From Mucilaginibacter aquaedulcis (GTDB lineage: Bacteria; Bacteroidota; Bacteroidia; Sphingobacteriales; Sphingobacteriaceae), in contig NZ_JAUFPR010000002.1 of the NCBI RefSeq assembly GCF_030409325.1, positions 1,922,001 to 1,986,000 of the forward strand: DNA of 64,000 nucleotides. The letters run 5' to 3'. The notes under the pieces were generated by a model. It saw only the letters and a list, made by a program, of their open reading frames with translations. It was not told the DNA's origin and searched no databases. Each line of letters begins with the position of its first letter. Positions within the stretch are counted from its first letter, which is position 1. Shown here in pieces: positions 10,183 to 19,398 of the stretch. A program made the translations under genes and the position numbers.

Positions 10183-10220
10183 AAGCGATCAGGTGAAAGT
10201 TTTCTTTCTCTTGATCGCTT
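10183..10220. terminator. Long hairpin, terminator-like
   Basis: Two 17-base arms (10183-10199 and 10204-10220) pair with only a short mismatched patch around a 4-base loop. The outer arm is AAGCGATCA/TGATCGCTT, and the minus-strand copy runs into TTTTTTG. It lies about 215 bp before the sensor gene and 126 bp after the DoxX terminator, so no gene end accounts for it directly. Confidence 0.6.
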
Positions 10221-10345
10221 TAAGTGCACCAGTAAATATTCAGGGAAATATGCGATTAGTTAATATATTACTAAGAATCAAAAGATCCGGCGCCAGTACT
10301 ATTCCCCAGATCGAAGTTAATTACAGTGAATTTGTTTAAACAAGT

Positions 10346-10381
10346 AAAAACCTTAAGTCAGTGTCATGACTTCAGGTTTTT
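10346..10381 (-). terminator. Rho-independent terminator after the DoxX gene
   Basis: Fifteen-base arms (10346-10360 and 10367-10381, one mismatch) flank the loop GTGTCA. The stem ends in AAAAACC/GGTTTTT, giving a T-run in the minus direction. It starts 10 bp after the stop of the DoxX gene and fits as its terminator. Confidence 0.8.
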
Positions 10382-10390
10382 ACTTTTAAT

Positions 10391-10801
10391 CTACATACGC
10401 TCATCCAAACTGTATTCTCCCGGCCCGATGAATACAAGGCTAATGAAAACTATTCCTAACTCAATTGCATGGCTTGCCGCCTGAAGTCCCTCATGATTAG
10501 AAAAATGCGTAAGGGTGGCTACAACCATAGTTGATATCAACAATAATAAGGCAGGCCTAAAAAACAGGCCAATGATGAGAAGAATCCCTCCCACCACTTC
10601 CGATACTACGGCCATGAACCCCCAAAAAGTCAGTAGAAAATTTATTCCGATAACTTTCATACTTCCTCCGAGACCCTCCCAGGCTTGCGGCCCCTCAATA
10701 AGTTTGGGAAAACCATGTATAATAAACATTATGCCTACCCCAATTCTAAGTATAAGCAAACCAGTGTTGCTATGCTTTTGTAAGTTATCTAATATTGCCA
10801 T
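10391..10801 (-). CDS. DoxX-family membrane protein
   Basis: A 136-residue inner-membrane protein of the DoxX family with four predicted helices: about 14-33, 55-75, 78-98 and 108-126. Family marks are LLILRIGVGIMFIIHGFPKL near the N-terminus, VVSEVVGGILLIIGLFFRP in the middle and HAIELGIVFISLVFIGPG at the end. DoxX proteins are commonly found in stress, quinone and redox-related operons, but their reaction is not established for this subgroup. It stands alone with its own terminator. AT-rich dyads in the 361 bp before it resemble sequences found in front of other redox genes in this region. Confidence 0.88.
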   Translation of the reverse strand: MAILDNLQKHSNTGLLILRIGVGIMFIIHGFPKLIEGPQAWEGLGGSMKVIGINFLLTFWGFMAVVSEVVGGILLIIGLFFRPALLLLISTMVVATLTHFSNHEGLQAASHAIELGIVFISLVFIGPGEYSLDERM

Positions 10802-11162
10802 AAGATTATTTTTTATAATCGTTAATTTTTCAATGATTATCCTGCTTAAAAACTTATTTCACATTACTAAACGCAAATATGTGAGTACTATATTACGAAC
10901 CATTCACATAATATGAAGAACCCGGAACAGGTAAAGGTTTCTTGGTTTGATAGCCATTAACTTGTTTATCTAAGATAAAATGATTGCCTCACTTTTGCTA
11001 TTTTTTAACCATAAGCTATCTAATAATACTTATTATTCTGATAATAGCTAAACTATTTATGAACCATAAAATATTAAAAGCTGATCTTTTATAATCAACT
11101 TTCTACAACTGATTATACCTTGCCACCAGTCTCCAATAAAATTATTCCGGATATCAAACAAT
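10802..11162. other. Intergenic, AT-rich, with a TAATAATA dyad
   Basis: There is no gene in these 361 bp. They hold the promoter region of the DoxX gene and the 3' flank of the next minus-strand gene. At 11021-11048 there is an AT-rich dyad, TAATAATAcTTATTATT, followed by CTGATAATAGC. Related sequences occur in other intergenic regions up to 28 kb. Confidence 0.4.
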
Positions 11163-12149
11163 TCAAGGTTTCTTACTAAATTTTAAGGGGATAGCAACCC
11201 GCAGCGTTTGTCGGGTTCCTATTGGCCTATTCTGTGCCGCAGTTTCAAAAAACATTTTCGCTTCTATGAAAATGCCACCACCAGTAATAGCGCTGAGGCT
11301 TGGTCCAAAGCCTAATACCCGCTCTCGGGTATTGGTAATGCCATATTTATCTTGAAAGTAGTTATGGTTTCCATACTGTGAATCTTCACTAAACTGCTTG
11401 AGGTAATAACCGACTATACCGAAACGAAGGGATCCTACCGGATTGTATTCAATAGAGTAATTTCCATTGTAATAGGTACCTGGTTTGGTTCCTGAATTCA
11501 GTTGGCTAAAGTTGTAATTGAACTGGTTTCGGGATCCGAAACTAAACCGTTGCGACACAAGGTAAGTAAAGGAGTAATAAATACTGAGCGCATAAAGGTG
11601 AGCTGATGGGTTGATCACAAAATCAGGATCATAGCTTCCAGAGGGAAGGTTAAGGTCAAATTCCACCCTGTGCCAAAACGTATGGTTAAACAATTTTTTA
11701 TCAAACCATTGGATACCGGTCCCTAATGTCAGATCCCCTAAAACGTGAGGATTTACAGATGGTGACTCCGATCCTTTAGCTACCGCGGAAAGTTTAACCA
11801 CAGGTAGCAATGTTGTAAAATGAACATTTCCGTCAAGCACACGAATCTTCGAGAGATATACGAGTTGGTGTAGCGATAACAAGTAATCAATTTTCGCACT
11901 GCCATCAATAGGTAATCCTGATGCGTTGCGATTGGATTTTGTGGTGTATATCTGAGTATAATTAATATAGTAAAATCCCGGTGGTGGGGAAACTGCGTCA
12001 ATCGTATTGGTTAGGCCAAGGTTTGTAGCCGGAAGAACCGGGTCTTGCGCAAATGTTGATTTTATTCCTCCCCAAAAAATAAAGAGAATAAAAATAAGCC
12101 TTTTATTTGAGTTGAACAGCATTTTATATTTAACTGCTATTTTCATCAC
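11163..12149 (-). CDS. Outer-membrane protein of the MetA phenol-pathway/SphA-like family
   Basis: A 328-residue secreted protein with a signal peptide (about 15-35, FILFIFWGGIKSTFAQ) and a repeating alternation of aromatic and polar residues typical of a small outer-membrane barrel. The segment PPPGFYYINYTQIYTTKSNRN and the later LLSLHQLVYLSKIRVLDGNV match the family known as MetA-pathway of phenol degradation, whose members are proposed channels for hydrophobic compounds. A paralogue lies at 28067-28978 with the same blocks in the same order (YYVQYLQVYSNTSTRDGKG, VTLQQLIFVSKLTLLNGNV). The substrate is unknown. Its neighbours suggest hydrophobic or aromatic stress compounds, but that is inference. 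Confidence 0.8.
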   Translation of the reverse strand: MMKIAVKYKMLFNSNKRLIFILFIFWGGIKSTFAQDPVLPATNLGLTNTIDAVSPPPGFYYINYTQIYTTKSNRNASGLPIDGSAKIDYLLSLHQLVYLSKIRVLDGNVHFTTLLPVVKLSAVAKGSESPSVNPHVLGDLTLGTGIQWFDKKLFNHTFWHRVEFDLNLPSGSYDPDFVINPSAHLYALSIYYSFTYLVSQRFSFGSRNQFNYNFSQLNSGTKPGTYYNGNYSIEYNPVGSLRFGIVGYYLKQFSEDSQYGNHNYFQDKYGITNTRERVLGFGPSLSAITGGGIFIEAKMFFETAAQNRPIGTRQTLRVAIPLKFSKKP

Positions 12150-12834
12150 TGCTAATTTTGATATCTGAATTGCATTCCAAAAAAACTAACTGATTGTACC
12201 GCTTTTAGCTTGGTTAGATTTAAAATAAACTATGCCTGATAAATTCGCGGTGCGAAAAACGATGTCTATTTCAAATTTGCAAATAACCGCCTATCTGATG
12301 CCCAAAAACAGACAAGTAAATGTATAGCATTTACACTTCAGAACAGGTTAAACTTCTATCAGTATCAGAATAACAGTTATTATTTAACGAATAAATAATA
12401 ATCAGCTAAATAATATTGGTTGGTAACGCATTATGTCTGAAGCCTCAGCTTGTTAACCCTTTTATTCATGGTTTCATAATAAGATTGATAAAGATTGGCT
12501 TAAAATTCAGGTTGTTGAAAACCTTTCATAGCAGAGTATCATCTATCAGAATAATTATAACAGTTATTTTAATAATGATTTGAAACGTGCAAATGCAGCG
12601 TTAACTTTAAATACAAAAAGGCCGAAAATACTATGGTTTATCGTATACCGATCCTTGCGTAAATTAAAATATCAATAAGGAATTTATTACGCTAAATACC
12701 ACATAACTGATAGAGGACGATAAGTAATTAAATCAAATGAAAATGAATGACATTACAGTTGTTACCATAAAGCATTTGCTGATTTATAAAACGAACAACT
12801 GTATAAATTCATCATATAACCCTATTAACTTATA
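12150..12834. other. Divergent intergenic region with repeated AACAGTTATT motifs
   Basis: There is no gene in this 685-bp stretch between the minus-strand barrel gene and the plus-strand oxidoreductase pair. It contains two related blocks: TATCAGAATAACAGTTATTA at 12363-12382, and TATCAGAATAATTATAACAG then TTATTTTAATAAT from 12544. They share the ten bases AACAGTTATT with a dyad at 27886-27903. The spacing suggests regulatory DNA rather than coding debris. AT-rich chance matches cannot be excluded. Confidence 0.4.
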
Positions 12835-13188
12835 ATGAAAATTAGAATAAAAGGTAATTCACTTAGATACAGGCTAACCATATCTGACATTGCTCAATTG
12901 GGAAATAACAATTACCTGGAGGAGCGGACGGAGTTTATTGGTACCCCCCTTATTTACGCGATCATGATCACCGATAATGACCACTTATCATCAGATTTCA
13001 CTGGAAACAAGATCCAGCTAAACCTGCCAAGAAAGATGATTGAAGAACTGATCGAAACGGAAAAGGTAGGTTTCGCTGACCAAGGCGGCCCTGTGAGCCT
13101 GCTGGTAGAAAAAGATTTTACCTGTTTGGACAATGTTGAAGAAGATCAAAGCGATAACTTCCCTAACCCACTGTTATTACGCAAATAA
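12835..13188 (+). CDS. Small conserved protein upstream of YdeP-type oxidoreductase (DUF7009-like)
   Basis: A 117-residue soluble protein with no signal peptide or membrane helix. It begins MKIRIKGNSLRYRLTISDIA and has a charged C-terminal half (MIEELIETEKVGFAD). I recall similar small proteins, filed as DUF7009, sitting directly before molybdopterin oxidoreductases in Bacteroidota, but cannot confirm the assignment here. The stop lies 11 bp before the oxidoreductase start, so the two are co-transcribed and probably act together, perhaps in enzyme maturation or as a partner subunit. There are no conserved Cys or His clusters that would indicate a redox cofactor. Confidence 0.7.
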   Translation: MKIRIKGNSLRYRLTISDIAQLGNNNYLEERTEFIGTPLIYAIMITDNDHLSSDFTGNKIQLNLPRKMIEELIETEKVGFADQGGPVSLLVEKDFTCLDNVEEDQSDNFPNPLLLRK

Positions 13189-13199
13189 AATTGAGGGGT

Positions 13200-15542
13200 A
13201 TGAAAAAGAACAAGACACCATCGGCCGAAAATCCCTATAAGTTATTAAACTTAAAATCTACCGGGGTAAAGAAATGGGCGGCAGGTATTCCTGCGGTGCT
13301 GGCCGCATTCAGTGATCTTTTTGAAGAAGGCGTTCCTGTAAGAGGTACCAAGGCCCTTTTCTCTATGAATCAAAAAGGCGGGTTTGATTGCTCGAGCTGT
13401 GCATGGCCCGACCCTGATGATGAGCGGTCGCCGGTGGGAGAATATTGTGAAAATGGCGCTAAAGCATTGGCAGAGGAAGCTACAACCAAGAAAGTTACCG
13501 CAGCTTTTTTTAAAAAAAATGCGGTATATGACCTCGCCAAACTTACAGATTTTGAAATTGGCCGTTTTGGAAGATTAGCCGAACCGATGTATATGCCTAA
13601 AGGAGGTACGCATTATCAGCCAATTACCTGGGATGATGCCTTTAAAAAGATAGCAGAACATTTGAACGCGCTCGATTCAGCTAATGAAGCCGCTTTTTAT
13701 ACTTCGGGAAGAACCAGTAATGAAACCTCTTTCCTTTACCAGCTTTTTGCAAAAGAATTTGGCACCAACAATATGCCAGACTGTTCAAACATGTGCCATG
13801 AAACATCTGGTTTTGCGCTAATGCCTACACTGGGTGTTGGAAAAGGCACGGTTAAGCTGGATGATTTTTATGACACAGATGTAATAGTTATTATTGGTCA
13901 TAATCCCGGAACAAACGCACCGCGGATGATGAGCGCGCTTGAAAAAGGAAAACGTAATGGCGCAAAGATCATCGCTATTAATCCTGTGCCTGAAGCCGGA
14001 CTTATGGGATTTCACAATCCGCAGCACTTGAATGGTGTGCTTGGCCATGGAACTACACTGGCCGACCTTTATCTCCCGGTTAAAATAAACGGCGACATGG
14101 CGCTCTTAAAAGCTATGGAACTTTTGCTGCTTGATTTTGAAAGGAAAAGCCCCGGTGAGGTTTTTGACCTTGATTTTATTACGAAAAAGACAGCCTGCTA
14201 TGATGACTTCATCAAACAATTGGAAAGTTACCGGCTTGAAGATTTGGAAGAAGCGAGCGGAGTGCAGGCCGCTTCTATTTACCAGGCAGCGCAAATGATG
14301 GCTTTTAAAAAGCGCATTATCTTTTGCTGGGGAATGGGGCTTACGCAGCAACCCAATGGCGTAGATATGCTTAAAGAGATTGTTAATTTGTTGCTACTAA
14401 AAGGAAGTATTGGGAAACCCGGTGCGGGAGTTTGCCCTGTACGCGGACACAGCAATGTTCAGGGTAACCGTACGATGCTGATTAACGAAAAGCCTACGCA
14501 GGAACAGCTGGATCGTTTAAAAGAGGTTTTCGGGTTTGAACCGCCTCGCAATCATGGCTACGATGTTGTGCGTGCCATTAAAGCCATGCATGCCGAAAAA
14601 GTTAAGGTGCTGTTTAGCATGGGAGGTAATTTTTTATCGGCCACGCCTGATACAACCTATACTGCCGAGGCGCTCCGAAAACTCCGTTTAAGCATTTGTG
14701 TTTCTACCAAGCTGAACCGCAGCCATCTGGTGCATGGGCAGGAAGCGCTAATACTGCCAACCTACTCCAGGAGCGATTTGGACATTGTTAACGGCAAACC
14801 CCAGTTTATCAGCACGGAAAACTCCATGGGCATTGTACAATCATCGCAAGGTATCTTAAAGCCAATATCCGACAAATTGGTCAATGAAACGCAGATCGTA
14901 TGTAGGATGGCCATGGCTACCTTAGGTACACGACCAGTCATAGACTGGCAGCTGTACTCGGACAGTTATGATGCAGTAAGAGATGTGATCGAGAAGTGTA
15001 TCCCCGGCTTTGAGGATTACAACAGGCGTGTTCGTGAAAAAGGAGGCTTTTATTTACCCAATGCCGCACGCGACGGAAATTTCATCACCGAGAAATACAT
15101 AGACCGTGCCCCATTCACGCTCACAAAAGTGCCTGACAACAAACTTGCGGAAGATGAATATCTGATGGCTACCACGCGCACGCATGACCAGTTTAATACA
15201 ACCATTTATGGATTGGAGGATAGGTACCGCGGTATCAAAAATGAGCGGAGAGTGGTATTCATGAATCAAAAAGATATTGACGATGCGGGTTTTGCATCGG
15301 GAGATAAGGTAGATTTGTTCAATTATGACGATAACATTGAACGGATAGCGCCGCTTTTTGTTATTGTTCCCTATCCTATACCCGAGCGAAACACGGTTAC
15401 CTATTTTCCGGAAACAAATGTACTGGTTTCCATTAATAACGTAGTTGGCGAAAGTAATATGCCCGCATCAAAATACGTCAAAATCAAAATCAGGAAACAC
15501 GATCCCTTAATTCTCCAAAACCAATTAGATCATCAATTGTAA
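13200..15542 (+). CDS. FdhF/YdeP-family molybdopterin oxidoreductase
   Basis: A 780-residue cytoplasmic molybdopterin enzyme of the formate dehydrogenase alpha-like YdeP group. Three N-terminal cysteines (C64, C67, C83 in GFDCSSCAWP and EYCENG) can hold an iron-sulfur cluster; this is one fewer than in classical four-Cys formate dehydrogenases. The active-site region has DCSNMCHETSG (C199, H200), followed by the dinucleotide-binding blocks (IIGHNPGTNAPRMM, INPVPEAGL, CPVRGHSNVQGNRT) and a C-terminal molydop-binding domain with TTRTHDQFNTTIYG. YdeP relatives are tied to acid and oxidative stress; their true substrate is unsettled. The frame opens with TTG at 13191, but ATG at 13200 gives the usual MKKNKTPS start. 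No cofactor-synthesis gene is adjacent. Confidence 0.9.
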   Translation: MKKNKTPSAENPYKLLNLKSTGVKKWAAGIPAVLAAFSDLFEEGVPVRGTKALFSMNQKGGFDCSSCAWPDPDDERSPVGEYCENGAKALAEEATTKKVTAAFFKKNAVYDLAKLTDFEIGRFGRLAEPMYMPKGGTHYQPITWDDAFKKIAEHLNALDSANEAAFYTSGRTSNETSFLYQLFAKEFGTNNMPDCSNMCHETSGFALMPTLGVGKGTVKLDDFYDTDVIVIIGHNPGTNAPRMMSALEKGKRNGAKIIAINPVPEAGLMGFHNPQHLNGVLGHGTTLADLYLPVKINGDMALLKAMELLLLDFERKSPGEVFDLDFITKKTACYDDFIKQLESYRLEDLEEASGVQAASIYQAAQMMAFKKRIIFCWGMGLTQQPNGVDMLKEIVNLLLLKGSIGKPGAGVCPVRGHSNVQGNRTMLINEKPTQEQLDRLKEVFGFEPPRNHGYDVVRAIKAMHAEKVKVLFSMGGNFLSATPDTTYTAEALRKLRLSICVSTKLNRSHLVHGQEALILPTYSRSDLDIVNGKPQFISTENSMGIVQSSQGILKPISDKLVNETQIVCRMAMATLGTRPVIDWQLYSDSYDAVRDVIEKCIPGFEDYNRRVREKGGFYLPNAARDGNFITEKYIDRAPFTLTKVPDNKLAEDEYLMATTRTHDQFNTTIYGLEDRYRGIKNERRVVFMNQKDIDDAGFASGDKVDLFNYDDNIERIAPLFVIVPYPIPERNTVTYFPETNVLVSINNVVGESNMPASKYVKIKIRKHDPLILQNQLDHQL

Positions 15543-15585
15543 AAGTTAATCTAACAGCGGCTCAGCATCAACTCTCACTTTATAT

Positions 15586-15617
15586 AAAAGCCTGTAATCA
15601 TAAAATTACAGGCTTTT
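15586..15617. terminator. Bidirectional terminator
   Basis: Perfect 13-base arms AAAAGCCTGTAAT/ATTACAGGCTTTT flank the loop CATAAA. The A- and T-rich ends serve both strands. It lies between the oxidoreductase stop (15542, plus) and the barrel gene stop (15628, minus), so it ends both transcripts. Confidence 0.9.
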
Positions 15618-15627
15618 TATGGCTATA

Positions 15628-16614
15628 TTAAAGCTTAAAATGGTAGCCTATTTTAAGTGCCATAAAATCCTGGATCTGATTACCATTGAAGCCAGCATAT
15701 TTAAGTGACAAATCAAGCCCGCTGCCGAATGCTAAACCGGCAGATGGCGCCCATGCAAATTGAGCTTTTCCATGAGTATCAAATGCAGCGCCCGCTTCTC
15801 CGGCCAGGTAAAATTTATTCCCTGCAAATAAGCGTAACCCTGCCATGGCCGGTATCAAAGTTTGTCCGGCTGTCTGTTTGTTTGTGATAACAGAGCGGTA
15901 AGCATCAAAAATATGAAAAACTCCAAGAGAAGCTGTGGCTTCCAGGTTACCTGTTAACGGCCTGTACAAATCAACTTCAGTACCCAATACGGCATCATGG
16001 CTATTGGTAGTACCCGAAATCAAACCAATGCCCAGTTGCCAGCTATCTGTTTGGGCTGTTTCCTTACGGGCATAGCGCTTATCCAGATTAATACCATAAG
16101 CCAGTCGAAGACTCAGATCATTGGCAATTGTGTTTCTACTAAAGCCTTCATATTTCAAACTCACGTCAAGCCCGTTTTTAAAGGCATATCCAACTGATGG
16201 GGAGTATAAAAATGAATTGGTACCATGTGCCAATCCAAGGCCTACACCGGCCTCTCCGCCAACGTAAATATCATCCTGAACGAAAAATTTTAATCCGGCT
16301 TTCACAGGAATAACGTCACGGGTGCCTGTGTAAACCCAGTGATCCTGTTGGACTATAGGTCTGTTATTAAAATTACGTATATAACCCGCAGTAAGGGTAG
16401 CTGAAAGACGATTGCTAAAGCCTTTTTCCAAACGTATATCAAACCCCGCCACTTCACCACCTGAGTTTATGGTGGTCTTCCCTGTATTAACGCCAAACTC
16501 AAGTTTATATCCGGGCTGAATTTGAGCGTGTGAATTAAAGTTGATTAAAAAAAATGTAGTTACCAATAATACGAAATACTTCATCATGTTTTTTGTTATC
16601 TTTTTATGTTTCAA
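15628..16614 (-). CDS. Outer-membrane beta-barrel protein with two repeated modules
   Basis: A 328-residue secreted protein with a signal peptide ending NSHAQ (about residue 31). It is an internal duplication. Residues about 33-180 and 192-328 each run from a YKLEFGVNTG/WQLGIGLISG start, through KAGLKFFVQDDIYVGGEAGV/MAGLRLFAGNKFYLAGEAGA and PSVGYAFKNGLDVSLKYEGF/PSAGLAFGSGLDLSLKYAGF, to a LAYGI/LKIGYHFKL end. The terminal Phe-Lys-Leu and alternating strands suit an outer-membrane barrel. The same module appears at the C-terminus of the STN protein at 21162-23336. Its function is unknown. It converges on the oxidoreductase gene and shares its terminator. Confidence 0.8.
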   Translation of the reverse strand: MKHKKITKNMMKYFVLLVTTFFLINFNSHAQIQPGYKLEFGVNTGKTTINSGGEVAGFDIRLEKGFSNRLSATLTAGYIRNFNNRPIVQQDHWVYTGTRDVIPVKAGLKFFVQDDIYVGGEAGVGLGLAHGTNSFLYSPSVGYAFKNGLDVSLKYEGFSRNTIANDLSLRLAYGINLDKRYARKETAQTDSWQLGIGLISGTTNSHDAVLGTEVDLYRPLTGNLEATASLGVFHIFDAYRSVITNKQTAGQTLIPAMAGLRLFAGNKFYLAGEAGAAFDTHGKAQFAWAPSAGLAFGSGLDLSLKYAGFNGNQIQDFMALKIGYHFKL

Positions 16615-16934
16615 TTAGACAACCATGACTACGTTCCCCCTTACAAGCTTAAATTATAAATTAACACTTTATCCGAACCACACACAGTAAATAAGTCAGT
16701 TACGAAATTATAAACCAAATGAACATCAACACTTTAAATGTTATTTATTAGAAAACATTTTTATTCAAAAAAAGGGGGAGGCCGTGTCCGTAATACCCAC
16801 GGCTCTGCTGAATTATTGAATATTAAACCTACACTCCTTGAATTTAAGCTAGTAAGGCTTGCGCTAAAGTGATACGATTTTCACAACCAAAGAGACAACT
16901 AAAATAATATCTATTCATTACATCTATGGTGCAT

Positions 16935-16999
16935 GCAAACAAACTGTTAACTCCGATATATTCGGAGTTAACAGTTTGTTTGCTCCGATGATTTCGGAG
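16935..16999. repeat. Perfect 22-base palindrome plus a second CTCCGA-N5-TCGGAG dyad
   Basis: Arms at 16935-16956 and 16962-16983 are perfect reverse complements of 22 bases around the loop TATAT. The inner part is CTCCGA-N5-TCGGAG. A second CTCCGA-N5-TCGGAG (loop TGATT) occupies 16983-16999. The two dyad centres are 32 bp apart, close to three helical turns. They lie in an 811-bp gene-free stretch before the LysR gene, with no gene end near enough to need a terminator. Paired operator sites are one reading; a cruciform or small-RNA hairpin is another. Confidence 0.65.
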
Positions 17000-17296
17000 T
17001 AGTCCTCATAAAAAACGGCAAACTTCTGCGAACACCTCTTTTAATTAACTGTAATTAAGTTATTTCCCGAATAAATACTCTTCCTTTTAATTTCTTTATC
17101 CAAATGGCATGCAATTTTCTATAAGTATAGTTGTGGAGACTTACAGACAAACCAGGGACTTCAATTTTCAATGATTTTACGGGAAGAATACCCAAAAGAT
17201 GTAGTTGTTTTGGTTAACTGATTGAGTTCATGATCACACATTATCATCTATTTGTATTCAGCTAACAAAAGTAATTAAGAGGTATATGGTTTTGAT

Positions 17297-17314
17297 CTAC
17301 CCGGCAGCGGGTAG
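17297..17314. promoter_or_regulatory. Candidate LysR operator (CTACCCG-N4-CGGGTAG)
   Basis: This is a perfect dyad with 7-base arms and loop GCAG, centred about 120 bp before the LysR start codon. Interrupted dyads of this size at this distance are usual for LysR-type autoregulation. The remainder of 16615-17425, apart from the palindromes at 16935-16999, shows no gene. Confidence 0.4.
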
Positions 17315-17425
17315 TCTCAAGGTAAGCAGTAATCAGGCTTTTGCCTTCAATATAACAATATATAAAAATCCCGGTTTGGCCGGAACTACGAGAGAAATAA
17401 ATAGTGATACCCTAAATCAACAGCA

Positions 17426-18373
17426 ATGATAAATTTAGAATGGTTCAGGACTTTTAAAGCCACTTATGAAGCACGCTCATTGTCTGCAGCGGCGCAAACC
17501 CTTTGTATTTCTCAGCCGGGTGCCAGCCTGCATATAAACTCCCTGGAATCCTATACCGGTTGCCGGCTTTTTGACCGCGATACCCGGAGAATGATAGCAA
17601 CTGATAAAGGAACGGTGCTTTATAATTTTATAATCGAGCACATGAATAAACTTGAGGAGGCTGAAAACATTTTTCATCACAAATCAAAGTTTGAAAAGCC
17701 CACGGTTAGCGTTGGAATGTCTATAGAGATATTTCAATTCATGCTTGAAGCGCACGTTTCAGAATTACCGTTTAACCTGATAACACGGTTTGGTGACTAT
17801 CCGCAAATGTTACAGGAATTGAATAACGGCACATTAGATCTTATACTGACACCACAAAAAGGCACACAGCATAACCTGGAATATACTCCTTTTACCAAAG
17901 AACGGATCATTCTGATCTGTGGCAGTAAAACGGATACTTCCCAATTGGAGACTTTGATACAGAAAAATGACCGGCCTGCTATCAAAGAATGGCTAACAGC
18001 ACAAATCTGGTACTCAACGGCTACTGATATGGAACATCTGAAAAGGTTTTGGTTCGCGAGTTTTGATGCCGAACCCCGGCTATGTCCAAACTATGTGGTA
18101 CCCTTTTATGGTTCCATACTGCGTTGTTTGTCAAACAATACGGGTTTTGCCGTAATTCCTGAATACTTATGCAGACAGGAAATTGCTGACAATGTGATAA
18201 AACTGGCTTGGGAAGGCAGCCCTCCTGTAGAAAACATCCTTCATTTTGGCAAACGAAAAGTTAGCGCTCACCCGAAAGAAATTAAACAGTTAGAAGCTAT
18301 TTTATCCAAAAGCTGGCCGGCTTTGGAAACTATGGAAACAGATTTTGATTCTCATCTAAATCATAAAACATGA
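17426..18373 (+). CDS. LysR-family transcriptional regulator
   Basis: A 315-residue LysR-type regulator. The N-terminal winged helix-turn-helix is clear: WFRTFKATYEARSLSAAAQTL at residues 5-25, then ISQPGASLHINSLESYTGCRLFDRDTRR to about 55. A linker helix follows and then an effector-binding domain from about 90. The four-base overlap ATGA with the aldo/keto reductase gene shows that the two are one operon, so the regulator probably senses a substrate or product of that enzyme, such as a sugar or aldehyde. Dyads at 16935-16999 and 17297-17314 are candidate operators. The ligand is not predictable from the sequence. Confidence 0.92.
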   Translation: MINLEWFRTFKATYEARSLSAAAQTLCISQPGASLHINSLESYTGCRLFDRDTRRMIATDKGTVLYNFIIEHMNKLEEAENIFHHKSKFEKPTVSVGMSIEIFQFMLEAHVSELPFNLITRFGDYPQMLQELNNGTLDLILTPQKGTQHNLEYTPFTKERIILICGSKTDTSQLETLIQKNDRPAIKEWLTAQIWYSTATDMEHLKRFWFASFDAEPRLCPNYVVPFYGSILRCLSNNTGFAVIPEYLCRQEIADNVIKLAWEGSPPVENILHFGKRKVSAHPKEIKQLEAILSKSWPALETMETDFDSHLNHKT

Positions 18374-19398
18374 AACCATGCTTTCAAAGAGATCAGGCAA
18401 GGTATCGCCCGCTTACCCGTTTGGGGCTTGGCGGTGTTGCAATAGGTAATGGTTTTCAGGTAAACGATGATCTTGCTTCATATCAAACAATGGAAGCTGC
18501 CTGGAATGCTGGAATCCGTTATTTTGATACCTCCCCATCATATGGCATGGGAATTAGCGAGCACCGCATGGGGCTATTTCTTAGCAACAAACCCAAGCAA
18601 GAATATACTTTATCTTCCAAAGTCGGACGTATTTTACATCCTCAAGAAAATTTTAATAGCAGAAAAAGCATCTGGAAAGGCAATCATAATTTTGGTTATC
18701 GCTATGATTACACAGCATCCGGAACAAGACGCAGCATTGAAGACAGCCTGCAGCGAATGGGAATCTCGTCAGTCGATATTGTATTTATCCATGATATTTC
18801 CCCGGAAAATGCAGACATGAAAGAAAACTGGACGGAATATTTTAATACTGCTCAACACGGGGCCATGCCTGAACTAAGTAAGATGCGCGAAGAGGGCATT
18901 ATCAAAGCATGGGGCATAGGAGTTAACAGCATAAAACCAATTTTAAAAACATTGGAAGTAGCTGATCCCGACATTTTGCTTTCAGCAACTCAATATTCTT
19001 TGATCCACCATGACGAAGAATTGAATTTGGTTTTTCCAAGGTGCGAAGAAAGAGGAATATCTGTTGTTGTTGGAGCTCCGCTTAACGCCGGGTTTCTGGC
19101 AGGAAAGGAGCGTTTTGATTATGGTACCGTTTATCCTGAAGGTGTGTTTAAAAAACTATCAGGTATCCAAAATATTGCCGAAAGGCATGAAGTAAGCTTA
19201 TTATCTGCAGCTTTGCAGTTTTGTGCCGCTCCCGAAGTGGTATCTGCAGTTATACCCGGTGCCCACTTGCCTGAACAGGTCAGTGAAATTGTTAACTCGA
19301 TAAACAATTATACTATTCCGGATTCCTTTTGGGAGGAATTGAAAATGGAAGGATTGATTGCTGAAAATGCTCCCGCACCTGTATCCATGTTAGGTTGA
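18370..19398 (+). CDS. Aldo/keto reductase, aldose-dehydrogenase-like
   Basis: A 342-residue NAD(P)-dependent oxidoreductase. The catalytic tetrad is present: Asp53 and Tyr58 (YFDTSPSYG), Lys84 (LSSKVGR) and His141 (VFIHDIS). The barrel begins LGLGGVAIGNGF and ends with the cofactor-binding segment around AVIPGAHLPEQV. The order and loops, such as the insert IWKGNHNFGYRYDYTASG before the RRSIEDSLQRMG helix, resemble D-threo-aldose 1-dehydrogenase/L-fucose dehydrogenase members. Its start overlaps the LysR gene by four bases. Oxidation of an aldose or reduction of an aldehyde are both possible; the neighbours do not decide between them. Confidence 0.88.
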   Translation: MKPCFQRDQARYRPLTRLGLGGVAIGNGFQVNDDLASYQTMEAAWNAGIRYFDTSPSYGMGISEHRMGLFLSNKPKQEYTLSSKVGRILHPQENFNSRKSIWKGNHNFGYRYDYTASGTRRSIEDSLQRMGISSVDIVFIHDISPENADMKENWTEYFNTAQHGAMPELSKMREEGIIKAWGIGVNSIKPILKTLEVADPDILLSATQYSLIHHDEELNLVFPRCEERGISVVVGAPLNAGFLAGKERFDYGTVYPEGVFKKLSGIQNIAERHEVSLLSAALQFCAAPEVVSAVIPGAHLPEQVSEIVNSINNYTIPDSFWEELKMEGLIAENAPAPVSMLG

